From Fictibacillus solisalsi (GTDB lineage Bacteria; Bacillota; Bacilli; Bacillales; Fictibacillaceae), in NCBI RefSeq assembly GCF_900103485.1, contig NZ_FNHW01000001.1, positions 2,935,057 through 2,999,056 of the forward strand: a DNA stretch of 64,000 nt, written 5' to 3'. The stretch's first letter is position 1; each line of letters starts with the position of its first letter. The position numbers and the translations under genes are program-made. Of this stretch, positions 8,736 through 16,963 are shown one piece after another. The notes beneath the pieces are model-generated. The model searched no databases. It saw only the letters and a program-made list of their open reading frames with translations, and was not told the origin of the DNA.

Positions 8736-9221
8736 ATGAATGAATTTAGCGCACATCATGCCCAAGAACATATTGACGATGAGATGATAATCATAGAAGT
8801 GAATCTGGATGACTGCAGCGGAGAAACACTGTCATACACGATGGACAGGCTGTTTGCGGCCGGTGCGAACGATGTGTACTATACGTCCATCTATATGAAA
8901 AAGAACCGCCCTGCCTATAAATTATCCGTACTTTCAGACAAAAAAAAGCAGACATTGCTTGAAGAAATCATCTTTCGTGAAACTTCAAGCTTTGGTTTAC
9001 GCTATTACCCGGTATCCTGCCACCGCCTCGGCAGGGAGTTTTATAGAGCCGAAACTGCATACGGTGAGGTATCTGTGAAAATCGGTATCTATCAAGAGGA
9101 ACCGATTAAATTTTCACCGGAATATGAGGACTGCAAAAAAGCAGCGGAAAAATACAATGTTCCTCTTCAAAATGTGTATGACGAGGCAAAATCGATAGCA
9201 ATGAGGCATTATAAGGCTTGA
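8736..9221 (+). CDS. larC2: LarC2: C-terminal half of nickel-pincer cofactor enzyme LarC
   Basis: 161 residues from ATG 8736 (AAGGAGAA upstream). It matches the C-terminal, nucleotide-binding half of LarC, the CTP-dependent nickel insertase: EVNLDDCSGETLSYTMDRLF, AGANDVYYTSIYMKKNRPAY, LLEEIIFRETSSFGLRYYP, then the typical VSVKIG and KFSPEYEDCKKAAEKYNVPL tail. There is no LarC1 sequence upstream; LarC1 lies about 18 kb away (27238-28128), so the two halves are separate proteins from separate transcripts. In Lactiplantibacillus plantarum the halves are adjacent and joined by ribosomal frameshifting. The convergent neighbour is a probable nickel transporter. Confidence 0.85.
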   Translation: MNEFSAHHAQEHIDDEMIIIEVNLDDCSGETLSYTMDRLFAAGANDVYYTSIYMKKNRPAYKLSVLSDKKKQTLLEEIIFRETSSFGLRYYPVSCHRLGREFYRAETAYGEVSVKIGIYQEEPIKFSPEYEDCKKAAEKYNVPLQNVYDEAKSIAMRHYKA

Positions 9222-9283
9222 TGGCCCTTAATAATCATGCTTGCGGTGCCAATTGGGAGCTTCATCCGTTTCCATTATTTAAC

Positions 9284-9377
9284 TTACTCTCAAATTCCAC
9301 GTCATTATTCTCAAAAAACTGGATTTATTCCCAAATCGCGCCACTTTATTCTCAAAACCTATGATTTTATTCTCAAA
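9284..9377. repeat. Five-copy 21-bp-period degenerate repeat
   Basis: The 11-mer TTATTCTCAAA or a one-base variant starts at 9284, 9305, 9325, 9346 and 9367, i.e. spacings of 21, 20, 21 and 21 bp with variable sequence between. It lies in the convergent spacer between larC2 and the nickel transporter. The phased ORF across it is not convincing as a gene. Confidence 0.8.
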
Positions 9378-9442
9378 CCGTTTAAGCCATATGGATTTCG
9401 ACAACATTCGACACCTCCATTTACCACAACCCAAGCATGAAA

Positions 9443-9475
9443 AAACCCTGTTTCATCAAGAGATGAACAGGGTTT
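9443..9475. terminator. Bidirectional terminator between larC2 and nickel transporter
   Basis: AAACCCTGTT-CATC / GATG-AACAGGGTTT stem with A/T tails on both sides. The right arm overlaps the last codons and stop of the minus-strand gene. Confidence 0.75.
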
Positions 9476-10085
9476 TATACAAATAATAGACGCCAAAGGA
9501 GACGCTCAGCACACCTGTGCAGCGGGTCAGCAGAAGATTAATTTTTTTATGGTTCGATGACCAGGAATACGGCAGCCCGATCAACAGAGTCGCAAGCACC
9601 ATACTGATCAATGTTCCTGCGCCAAAGACAAGCAGATAAATCACGCCTAAATATTTATCCTGGATGGTGCTTAAAAACAAATACGCTACTCCTGTGCTTC
9701 CCGCCAAACCATGCAGCAGGCCAACAATCAACGGTCTGAGCATCCACCTGCTCCCATTTCCTGAAACGGCATGTTCATGTGTATGGTGGGATGTGCGCAG
9801 GGTATAAAACGCCTTCACACCAAGGTAGATGATCATAACGCCAACGACACCTTCCAACAGCTTTTCTACTGAATGGGAGACGAAGAGATTGAAATAGATA
9901 ATGGCACTTCCGATGACCAGAATGGTGGTCATATGGCCGACTCCCCACCAAGCACCGACCAGTGCGGAAAAACGGGCTTTTTTCTTTTCGCTGACAATCG
10001 TGGTGACAGCCACAAGATGATCCGGATCGAGCGCATGCTTTAAACCAAGCAGCATGGCCATCAATAAAATCGTGAGTAATTCCAT
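9456..10085 (-). CDS. UreH/NiCoT-like nickel (cobalt) transporter
   Basis: Six-TM membrane protein of 209 residues. The metal signature H-x4-D-H is present in LGLKHALDPDHLVAVTT (about residues 14-30), with partner motifs GAWWGVGHMTTI (about 44) and LLHGLAGSTGVAYLF (about 123) and a cytoplasmic His run HHTHEH. The family imports Ni2+ or Co2+ (also annotated UreH or TauE-like). Nickel is favoured because the window holds the nickel-pincer genes larA, larB, larC1, larC2 and larE; larC2 is the convergent neighbour. A selenium/cobalt role cannot be excluded. Confidence 0.75.
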   Translation of the reverse strand: MELLTILLMAMLLGLKHALDPDHLVAVTTIVSEKKKARFSALVGAWWGVGHMTTILVIGSAIIYFNLFVSHSVEKLLEGVVGVMIIYLGVKAFYTLRTSHHTHEHAVSGNGSRWMLRPLIVGLLHGLAGSTGVAYLFLSTIQDKYLGVIYLLVFGAGTLISMVLATLLIGLPYSWSSNHKKINLLLTRCTGVLSVSFGVYYLYKTLFIS

Positions 10086-10111
10086 ATGCAGGCTTCTGTT
10101 TTGTTTTTTCT

Positions 10112-10999
10112 CTATTTTCTCATAACTGTGGTCAACTTTCCTAGCCCTTCTACCTCAACAGTTATTTCATCCCCATCTTTCAGCCAGTTTCTTTCTCCTT
10201 CCGGCTCTCCCATAATGACGCCTTCTGGTGTACCAGTCAAAATGAGATCCCCCGGCTGCAGCGTCATATGTTCTGATACATAGCTGATAATTTGCTGACA
10301 GTTGAACACCAAGTCTGCGGTATTCGAGTTTTGGCGAACGGTTCCGTTAACCTCAGTCTTTAACGACAGGGCGTTTGGATCTTTCACTTCTTCCGCACTA
10401 ACCAGATAAGGACCGACCGGACAGAAGCCATCACACGATTTTCCAAGCAGCCATTGTCCGGTTTTAAACTGCAGATCACGTGCCGACAGATCGTTCGCCG
10501 TGCAATAGCCGTATACATGATCAAGAGCATCTTCTTCACTCACCTGGCTGGCTGTTTTTCCAATCACAATGGCCAATTCCACTTCATAATCCACCTGCAA
10601 TGAGCGCGCCGGCAATTTGACTTCCTGCTGGTGTCCCGCCAGCGCATTATTGAACTTGCTGAAAAGGATGGGGGATTCAGGAAGCGGCATGTTCGATTCT
10701 TCGGCATGCTTTTTGTAGTTTAATCCAACACATATAATTTTCTGCGGTTCTGTGACACATGGCCCCATCTTCAGCGAATCCTCGGTGTAAAGAAATTCTT
10801 CCCTGACCGCCATCTCGGAATCTGCAAATTGCTGCAGGGAGGCTTTCCCCTGGTCTCCTTGAGCAATGAGTTCTGTTACACTTTGCGGCACCGCATCTGA
10901 ACCGAGCGAACGTGCAGCCGCCCCCACATCCAGAATGCCGCGCTCCGTTTTTACTCCCAATACCCATTGTCCGTCTTTTTCAAAGGTAACCGTGATCAT
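10112..10999 (-). CDS. Fumarylacetoacetate hydrolase-family protein
   Basis: About 295 residues; ATG 10999 has AAGGAG 9 nt upstream, while ATG 11005 is only 3 nt from it. FAH-fold signature: ICVGLNYKKHAEESN, then SPILFSKFNNALAG, DYEVELAIVIGK with metal-binding acidic residues, GYCTANDLSARDLQ, GKSCDGFCPVGPYL, and LILTGTPEGVIMG near the end. Members cleave, hydrate, dehydrate or isomerise 2-keto acids. It is the last gene of the minus-strand run after semialdehyde dehydrogenase, so a 2-keto-acid step in the same pathway is likely; the exact reaction is open. Confidence 0.8.
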   Translation of the reverse strand: MITVTFEKDGQWVLGVKTERGILDVGAAARSLGSDAVPQSVTELIAQGDQGKASLQQFADSEMAVREEFLYTEDSLKMGPCVTEPQKIICVGLNYKKHAEESNMPLPESPILFSKFNNALAGHQQEVKLPARSLQVDYEVELAIVIGKTASQVSEEDALDHVYGYCTANDLSARDLQFKTGQWLLGKSCDGFCPVGPYLVSAEEVKDPNALSLKTEVNGTVRQNSNTADLVFNCQQIISYVSEHMTLQPGDLILTGTPEGVIMGEPEGERNWLKDGDEITVEVEGLGKLTTVMRK

Positions 11000-11080
11000 T
11001 TTCATCTACTCCTTTTCACATAAAATAGGAGGGTCGATCAGCGGAATCCTGTCCGCCGATCACCCTCATCTAAGGCACTA

Positions 11081-12547
11081 TCAGCCTTTGACAAATACTG
11101 TTTTAATGGATGTGTAAAATTCAATGGCAGCCTGCCCCTGTTCTCTTGAGTGGGAGCTCGATTGCTTCATGCCGCCGAAGGGAGCCTGAAGCTCTACACC
11201 CGCTGTTTCGGCATTAATACGTACAAGCCCGGCGTCCATATCGTTAATGAAGGAAAGCATATGGCTAATGTTGGTCGTATAAATGGAGGCACTCAAGCCA
11301 AACTCCACATCGTTGGCCATCTCAATCGCTTCCTCAAGCGTTCCTACCTTGATCAACGCAAGAACCGGCCCAAAGATTTCCTCCTGGGAAATGGCCATGC
11401 CGCTTTCCACATTTTCAAAAACAGCCGGCTCGACATAAAAACCATCCTTCGTTTCAGGTGACTCGAGGCGCTGTCCGCCGTAAAGAAGGGTTGCTCCTTC
11501 TGCCTGTCCTTTTTCAATATAGGAGAGAACGGTTTCCAGCTGCTTTTCACTGGAGCACGGTCCCATCCAGGTTTCACCTTCAAGTCCAGGCCCAACCTTT
11601 AGCTCGCGGACTTTCGCAAGCAATTTTTCTTTGAACGCGTCATACACATCTTCATGAACGATCACACGGCTTGTTGCCGTACATTTTTGTCCGGTTGAGC
11701 GAAGACCTCCGCTGATGGTCCCGTCCACCGCAAGATCAAGATCGGCATCAGCCGCAATAATCACCGGGTTCTTTCCGCCCATCTCCAGCTGGTATTTTGC
11801 GCCGCGCGCCAATGCGGCCTGGCCAATCGCTTTTCCTGTCTGATTGGAGCCGGTAAACGTAATACCGTTGACCTGCGGATGATCGACAATAGCCTGCCCG
11901 ACCTGTGAGCCGGTACCTGTTACCATGTTCACCACTCCGGCAGGAATACCTGCTTCATCCAGACACTCGATCACTTTTACTGCTGTTACGGCTGCTTCCT
12001 GTGCCGGTTTAATGACGATCGTATTTCCGTAAATGAGCCCAGGTGCCATTTTCCAAACCGGGATCGCAACTGGAAAGTTCCATGGAGAAATAACGCCAAC
12101 AACGCCAAGTGGAACACGTGTCGTGAACATTAACGCTTCACTGTCGCTGGATGGAATGACATCGCCTGTTTTGCGCATGCCCTCTCCCGCATAATAGCGA
12201 AGGATGGCCACGCCTCTGAGCGTTTCGCCCTTGGCTTCACCCAATGTTTTTCCCATTTCTTTTGTCATCGTTTCAGCAATTTCATCGGCACGGCTTTCCA
12301 GGATATTGGCTGCCTTGTAGAGGAATTCTCCTCTTTGAGCACCGGACAGCTTTTTCCATGAGGCGAGAGCGTTGTGTGCTGCAGCAACCGCCTGGTCCAC
12401 ATCTTCTTTCCCTGATTTTTGTACATTGCCCACCACATCATGTTTGTTTGCCGGATTGATGCAGGAGATGGTTTCATTCGTTGAGGCTTCCACCCATTCT
12501 CCGTTTACGTAGTTCAAAAATGTTTTCACCTGTGTTTGTACTGCCAT
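11081..12547 (-). CDS. Alpha-ketoglutarate semialdehyde dehydrogenase (YcbD/GucD-like)
   Basis: NAD(P)-dependent aldehyde dehydrogenase, 488 residues. Catalytic Cys in [15 protein letters not shown] near 288, general-base Glu in [12 protein letters not shown] near 253, cofactor loop [12 protein letters not shown] near 228, [17 protein letters not shown] near 157. Closest by eye to the B. subtilis YcbD type that oxidises 2,5-dioxopentanoate to 2-oxoglutarate. Position just after UxaA-type and 2-keto-3-deoxy-acid dehydratases strongly supports that terminal step. ATG start with GGGAG upstream. Confidence 0.85.
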   Translation of the reverse strand: MAVQTQVKTFLNYVNGEWVEASTNETISCINPANKHDVVGNVQKSGKEDVDQAVAAAHNALASWKKLSGAQRGEFLYKAANILESRADEIAETMTKEMGKTLGEAKGETLRGVAILRYYAGEGMRKTGDVIPSSDSEALMFTTRVPLGVVGVISPWNFPVAIPVWKMAPGLIYGNTIVIKPAQEAAVTAVKVIECLDEAGIPAGVVNMVTGTGSQVGQAIVDHPQVNGITFTGSNQTGKAIGQAALARGAKYQLEMGGKNPVIIAADADLDLAVDGTISGGLRSTGQKCTATSRVIVHEDVYDAFKEKLLAKVRELKVGPGLEGETWMGPCSSEKQLETVLSYIEKGQAEGATLLYGGQRLESPETKDGFYVEPAVFENVESGMAISQEEIFGPVLALIKVGTLEEAIEMANDVEFGLSASIYTTNISHMLSFINDMDAGLVRINAETAGVELQAPFGGMKQSSSHSREQGQAAIEFYTSIKTVFVKG

Positions 12548-12569
12548 TGTTCATCGCTCCCTTTCATTT

Positions 12570-13745
12570 TTAAAATGTAGGCCCAATTCTCCAAATGCCA
12601 AAATCATGCTGCTTTAAAATTTCCGACTTGGTCAGTTTGCCTGAAGAAACCTCCTTGATCTCTTCAAAGATCCGCTGGCCAACTTCCCCGATTGTTTCTT
12701 CTCCTTCGATGATCGTCCCGGCATTCAAATCCATGTTATCGCTCATGTTTTCAAACATGGCGGTATTCGTTGAAATCTTGATCACAGGGGCAATCGGTGA
12801 ACCGGTTGGTGTTCCGCGTCCGCTTGTAAACAGAACCACTTGTGCACCGCCTGCGACCATTCCGGTCAGTTGTTCGATGTCATGCCCTGGGGTATCCATC
12901 CAGACGAGGCCCTTTTGCGAAGGCGGCTCCGCATAATTGATCAATTCCTTAAGAGGGGTTGTTCCTGATTTGTTGGATGCGCCGAGTGATTTTTCCTCCA
13001 GTGAACTCAAGCCCCCTTCAATATTGCCCGGGCTCGGATTGCCCGTACGGATATCCACGCCCATCAGGATGGCGCGGTTTTCCATCTGTTCAATCACTTC
13101 ATAAACCCGTTTGGCCACTTGATCATTGACTGCCCGTTTCGCCAGCAGGTGCTCCGCTCCGATCAGTTCAGTCGTTTCAGCCAAAATCGCGGTGCCTCCC
13201 GCCTCCACGACAAGGTCGCTCACCACGCCAACTGCCGGGTTGGCAGAAAGGCCCGAGCAGGCATCTGAACCGCCGCACTCTGTTCCAATGATCAGCTCGC
13301 TGAAGTCAAACGGCTCGCGGCGCTGTGCTGAGGCATCCTGCACCATTTTGGCAGCCACTTTTGCGCCTTGGGCAATCGTCATCAAGGTACCCCCGTTATC
13401 CTGAATGGAAACGACCTCGACGGGCTTTCCGCTTTTGGCGATTTCACCTGCCACGCTGCGTGCCTGATGAGTTTCGCATCCCAGTCCAAGTACGACAACA
13501 CCATAAACATTGGGATTCAACCCCATTCCGACATAGGTTCGAAATGTCTGGTCATAGTCCTCTCCCACCTGGGCGCATCCGTGCTGGTGAATGAAACTGA
13601 CGGTTCCCTGCACGAGCTCGGTGATCTGCTTGGCGGCCTGTGTGGCGCACGTAATCGTCGGCAGGATCAGCACATGGTTGCGGACACCGACCTTACCGTC
13701 AGGACGCCGGTATCCGAGCAATTGATTATTGTACTCGAGATTCAA
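12570..13745 (-). CDS. UxaA-family dehydratase, large subunit
   Basis: 391 residues starting at TTG 13745, selected because GAGGAAGGGGAGA ends 5-6 nt upstream and the conserved LGYRRPDGKVGVRNHVLILPT follows. The reading frame is open further upstream but that overlaps the small-subunit gene entirely. Family features: GCAQVGEDYDQT, LGCETHQARSV, GTECGGSDACSGLSANPAVG with clustered Cys, and SGRGTPTGSPIAPVIKISTN. The family includes altronate and galactarate dehydratases and the sulfolactate sulfo-lyase SuyB. Context (2-keto-3-deoxy-acid dehydratase, KGSA dehydrogenase) favours a sugar-acid dehydratase. It overlaps the small subunit by 20 bp, implying translational coupling. Confidence 0.85.
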   Translation of the reverse strand: MNLEYNNQLLGYRRPDGKVGVRNHVLILPTITCATQAAKQITELVQGTVSFIHQHGCAQVGEDYDQTFRTYVGMGLNPNVYGVVVLGLGCETHQARSVAGEIAKSGKPVEVVSIQDNGGTLMTIAQGAKVAAKMVQDASAQRREPFDFSELIIGTECGGSDACSGLSANPAVGVVSDLVVEAGGTAILAETTELIGAEHLLAKRAVNDQVAKRVYEVIEQMENRAILMGVDIRTGNPSPGNIEGGLSSLEEKSLGASNKSGTTPLKELINYAEPPSQKGLVWMDTPGHDIEQLTGMVAGGAQVVLFTSGRGTPTGSPIAPVIKISTNTAMFENMSDNMDLNAGTIIEGEETIGEVGQRIFEEIKEVSSGKLTKSEILKQHDFGIWRIGPTF

Positions 13746-14037
13746 CTTTATCTCCCCTTCCTCTAATGCCTTCGAGATTATGTACATGAACATGTTCGCC
13801 CATGCTGATTTCAGAGGATGCCCGGCCAATGATTTCTCCATATTTCAGAATCTCCGCTCCCTCTGCAATCGGCTTGACCGCGAATTTATGGCCAAAGCGG
13901 ATGTCCTGAACCAACTGCACCTCCTGTTGATGCCCTTCACAAACAACTGGAACAACAGCTCCCTTCGGCAAATCCATCAGCGCAATGGCCACATTGTCCG
14001 AAGGCTTCATCATTACCGTTTTATATTGAACTCCCAT
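13726..14037 (-). CDS. UxaA-family dehydratase, small (SAF-domain) subunit
   Basis: 103 residues corresponding to the N-terminal SAF domain of one-piece altronate dehydratases: MMKPSDNVAIALMDLPKGAVV, then DIRFGHKFAVKPIAEGAEILKYGEIIGRAS and the MGEHVHVHNLE end motif. Works with the overlapping large subunit. ATG 14037 preceded by AAGGAGG at 8 nt. The two-gene organisation also resembles SuyA/SuyB of sulfolactate metabolism, which is an alternative reading. Confidence 0.85.
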   Translation of the reverse strand: MGVQYKTVMMKPSDNVAIALMDLPKGAVVPVVCEGHQQEVQLVQDIRFGHKFAVKPIAEGAEILKYGEIIGRASSEISMGEHVHVHNLEGIRGRGDKVESRVQ

Positions 14038-14106
14038 GCAACGATCCTCCTTTCCAATAAATGTTTCAACATTCCTATCATACCTAATTTTCAGTCTTTT
14101 TACTGG

Positions 14107-15009
14107 TTAGCGGATCGCTGAAATTTTACTTTTTTGTGTTTTTACCGGATTATTCAACGTACCGATAGAAGAAATTTCGATCTCGATGCGGTCTCCGTCC
14201 TGCAGTGTGAATTCATTTGGAGGAACAATGCAGGTTCCCGTTAATAATACGGTTCCGTCAAAAAGATCATTGTCTTTTGCCAGGTAATCCACAAGTTCAT
14301 CTAACCGTCTCTTTAACTGTTTCGTATTGGCCGTGCCTTCCACCACTTTTTCTTCCCCACGGTAAATGCGGCAGGCAAAATCAAAGTCATAAGGATCTTC
14401 CACTGCCTCTGCAAGTAAAATCACAGGACCTAAGGCGCAGGAATTTTTCCATACCTTTGCCTGCGGCAGATACAACGGATTCTCTCCTTCAATGTCCCGG
14501 CAGCTCATATCGTTTCCAGCAGTGTATCCCAGTACTTTACCGTTCTTATCGAGTACCAGCCCAAGCTCCGGCTCAGGGATTTGCCAGCTGGAATCACTTC
14601 GAAGGTAAACCGGCTGATCCGGTCCGACAGTGCGTGCCGCTGTGGATTTAAAAAAGATTTCGGGACGTTCGGCATCATACACTTTATCGTAAAATGTTTC
14701 CGCATCAAGCTTCCCGTCAGTCGCTTCATAGTTCCGTGCCTCTTTGCTCTTTTCATACGTTACACCCGCTGCCCAGACCTCAGGAGCCAAAATAGGAACC
14801 CCAAGCTCCAACTCACCATACCTGGCGTTAAGCGGCTCCTGCCCCGCAATTAATTCCTGGACATGTTTCAATGGGGTGGTTTCTGCTTTTTCTGCTTCTG
14901 AAACCAGTTCCAAAAAATCGCCATAAGGCAAATCATATACTCTTTCATCGTTTGCTAAAGCAGCTAGACTGTAAATACCTTCATTGTTTTTATAACGTAA
15001 AATGCGCAT
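14107..15009 (-). CDS. 2-keto-3-deoxy-pentonate dehydratase-like (FAH superfamily)
   Basis: 300 residues. Characteristic stretches WAAGVTYEKSKEAR, EIFFKSTAARTVGPDQPV, EPELGLVLDKNGKVLGYTAG, NDMSCRDIEGENPLYLPQAK and KNSCALGPVILLAEAV are those of 2-keto-3-deoxy-D-arabinonate dehydratase and relatives, which convert 2-keto-3-deoxy-pentonate to alpha-ketoglutarate semialdehyde. The downstream KGSA dehydrogenase in the same operon gives the next step. ATG 15009 with AAGGAGA 7 nt upstream. First gene of its unit, 22 bp downstream of a KdgR/IclR-like operator. Confidence 0.8.
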   Translation of the reverse strand: MRILRYKNNEGIYSLAALANDERVYDLPYGDFLELVSEAEKAETTPLKHVQELIAGQEPLNARYGELELGVPILAPEVWAAGVTYEKSKEARNYEATDGKLDAETFYDKVYDAERPEIFFKSTAARTVGPDQPVYLRSDSSWQIPEPELGLVLDKNGKVLGYTAGNDMSCRDIEGENPLYLPQAKVWKNSCALGPVILLAEAVEDPYDFDFACRIYRGEEKVVEGTANTKQLKRRLDELVDYLAKDNDLFDGTVLLTGTCIVPPNEFTLQDGDRIEIEISSIGTLNNPVKTQKSKISAIR

Positions 15010-15030
15010 CTCATATTCTCCTTTTAATTG

Positions 15031-15055
15031 GTTTTATATTATAAAACTGCGTTCT
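15031..15055. promoter_or_regulatory. KdgR/IclR-like operator, site A
   Basis: Plus strand carries GTTTTATATTATAAAAC, three bases, then GTTCT. Read as ATAAAAC-N3-GTTCT it resembles the KdgR-type box (AAAC-N3-GTT core). The minus-strand complement has TATAAT inside it, so the operator probably overlaps the -10 of the operon starting at 15009. Sites B and C share the same design. Confidence 0.65.
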
Positions 15056-15093
15056 CATTTGAGGGTACACTCCTGGCATAAGGAGTGCTTGTT

Positions 15094-15867
15094 TTAAATG
15101 GATGAGGCTTTTACACCGAATCCAAGTTCCCTTGAAATATTTTCTGCTGTTTCCTTCAGCATCTCGGCAATCTCTTTAATCGCTTTTTTATTAATGCGGT
15201 GTACCGGCTGTGACATGCTGATGGCTGCAATCACATGCTCCGAGTGGTCTCTGATTGGAACCGAAATACACGAAACCCCGGCTTCATTTTCTTGATTATC
15301 CATGGCGAAGCCTTCTTTTCTTACATTGTCGAGTTCAATCAAAAAATCCTTTTCATTGGTAATGGTTTTTGGCGTTTGACTGATGTACTCATAATCCTTG
15401 AGTATGGCAGCAAGTTCTTCCTGGCTTTTAAAAGCCACAAGCGCCTTCCCTACCGCACTGCAGTGCACCGGTATTCTGCGCCCGATCCTGGAATAAAGAA
15501 TGGTCGCTGCTGATCCTTCGACTTTGTCGATGTAAACGCCTTCCTTTCCATCCAAAATAACAAGATGGATGGTGTTTCCCGTTTTCATGGACAGTTCCAT
15601 TAGGTGTTTTTTCGCAACAGACCGGATATCGAGATTATGGATCACAAAATTCCCGCGCTCGAAAAGCTTCATTCCAAGCTTGTATTTTCCGTTTTCAAGA
15701 TTTTGCTCAATATAGTTGTAATGCTGCAATGTTTTAAGCAAAGAATGGACTGTGCTTTTGTGCAAGTTCATTCGTGAACTGATGTCGGTTATTTTTAATT
15801 CCGATTCATATTCGTCAAAAAGATCCAGAATACGAAGCGCACGGTCTACGGATTGAATAATTGGCAT
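15094..15867 (-). CDS. IclR-family transcriptional regulator (KdgR-like)
   Basis: 257 residues: winged HTH at about 8-62 (ELKITDISSRMNLHKSTVHSLLKTLQ) and an IclR GAF-like effector domain from about 75 (LVILDGKEGVYIDKVEG, RIPVHCSAVGKALVAF, GVSCISVPIRDHSEHVIAAIS). It sits between the two halves of the sugar-acid region, and IclR members such as KdgR sense 2-keto-3-deoxy acids, so it is the best candidate for binding the operators at 15031 and 26908-27033. ATG start with AAGGGTGA upstream. Confidence 0.85.
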   Translation of the reverse strand: MPIIQSVDRALRILDLFDEYESELKITDISSRMNLHKSTVHSLLKTLQHYNYIEQNLENGKYKLGMKLFERGNFVIHNLDIRSVAKKHLMELSMKTGNTIHLVILDGKEGVYIDKVEGSAATILYSRIGRRIPVHCSAVGKALVAFKSQEELAAILKDYEYISQTPKTITNEKDFLIELDNVRKEGFAMDNQENEAGVSCISVPIRDHSEHVIAAISMSQPVHRINKKAIKEIAEMLKETAENISRELGFGVKASSI

Positions 15868-15994
15868 GTCTCAATCACCCTTTGATAAAGTTTGATGGCT
15901 TGTCTTTTCCTTATAGTACCACACCTCAAGAGGGATACAACCGGATTTGTATGCCAAGACATGCCAAAACCTGCCAGTTGCCTGCAGCTTTTGA

Positions 15995-16945
15995 TCAAGG
16001 CGTTACTACTTTTCCGCCCGGCACGGGAACGGCAATGCCCTCGGCCCCTTTTTCTGAAACTTTAAGATCCGGTGCATATCGCTTGATCATCTCGAGGCCA
16101 AGCTTGGCTCGTCTTACACGCTCTTTGGAAAGCGCGATCGAGGTCGGCTCAAGATGGGTCCCGGAAGGATAAATGTTCGGAGCATTGCGCAAGCCGAATT
16201 TGATATAGACAGGAGCAGCCACCCGAATGATTTCCGGTATTTCATAATGGCGGATAAAGCCACCGACATCATCAGGCACTTCCACATAAATATCAATCGG
16301 AACGTCAACTGCCTGGCGAATCGCTGCGAGCCTTGAAAGTGTCAGGTCGGTCGGCACGTTGTACGTTCCAGCCCCGATTTGCTCCATCAGACGGATGGAA
16401 ATTGGATTGGCCTGCGCCACCTGCACCGAAACTTTAACCACAAGGTCAGCAGGAAGTTCCCCCGTCTTTTTCAATTCATTAACGAGCCACAATAATCCTT
16501 CATCCGCCACTAAAATCCCCCGGATTCCGGCTTGGCAGGCACGCTTGATATCCTCGATGGAATAAATGAGCTGGTCCATTCCCTGTACACGAAGGCCGGC
16601 AATTTTTCCGGCACTGGCCCATTGCATGGCCGATACATCCCAGCTGCCCCGCGGACCGACAAACAAGCTGACTTCAAGGTTTTCTCTTCTGCCGATAGCC
16701 GACATCTGCTCAAGCTCGTCATCGGTCAACAGCATAATTCCGCTTCCTTGCGAGATCCGGTGGATGCCAACGTCATATTGCTCGCAGGCCTCAATGACCG
16801 CTTCAAATGATGCCGGGCCCTCCACACTTGGAATTTCAACACGGTACTGTGCTCCATCAGGAAACGTTTTTTCCGAGGACGGGAGGTCATGACAATCTCC
16901 CGGCGGGAACCCCAATTTTTCAATGGCTCTTTTCGTTTCTTCCAT
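15995..16945 (-). CDS. Unknown TIM-barrel-like protein (U32 peptidase-like)
   Basis: 316 soluble residues with alternating strand/helix pattern: YRVEIPSVEGPASFEAVIEA, HRISQGSGIMLLTDDEL, VSLFVGPRGSWDVSAMQW, GLRVQGMDQLIYSIEDIKRA, GIRGILVADEGLLWLVNEL, then PIDIYVEVPDDVGGFIRHYE. This looks like a barrel related to proteins annotated U32 peptidase, but no peptidase catalytic motif is recognisable, and the neighbours suggest a role in sugar-acid metabolism. Last gene of the TRAP/dehydratase run, 18 bp after the dehydratase. Function unknown. Confidence 0.55.
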   Translation of the reverse strand: MEETKRAIEKLGFPPGDCHDLPSSEKTFPDGAQYRVEIPSVEGPASFEAVIEACEQYDVGIHRISQGSGIMLLTDDELEQMSAIGRRENLEVSLFVGPRGSWDVSAMQWASAGKIAGLRVQGMDQLIYSIEDIKRACQAGIRGILVADEGLLWLVNELKKTGELPADLVVKVSVQVAQANPISIRLMEQIGAGTYNVPTDLTLSRLAAIRQAVDVPIDIYVEVPDDVGGFIRHYEIPEIIRVAAPVYIKFGLRNAPNIYPSGTHLEPTSIALSKERVRRAKLGLEMIKRYAPDLKVSEKGAEGIAVPVPGGKVVTP

Positions 16946-16963
16946 TAGATATCTTCCTTTCGA

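Noticed and set aside
9284-9377. CRISPR array
   Set aside because: Units are only about 11 bp with ~10-bp gaps and degenerate; no 28-37-bp repeats, no spacers of CRISPR size, no cas genes.
9237-9440. 67-codon ORF across the 9284 repeat
   Set aside because: No ribosome site, and the translation simply mirrors the 21-bp DNA period (7-residue quasi-repeat); treated as a DNA repeat.
13746-13841. Upstream in-frame extension of the UxaA large subunit
   Set aside because: The open frame lies within the small-subunit gene, encodes non-conserved sequence and lacks a ribosome site; the TTG at 13745 has one.
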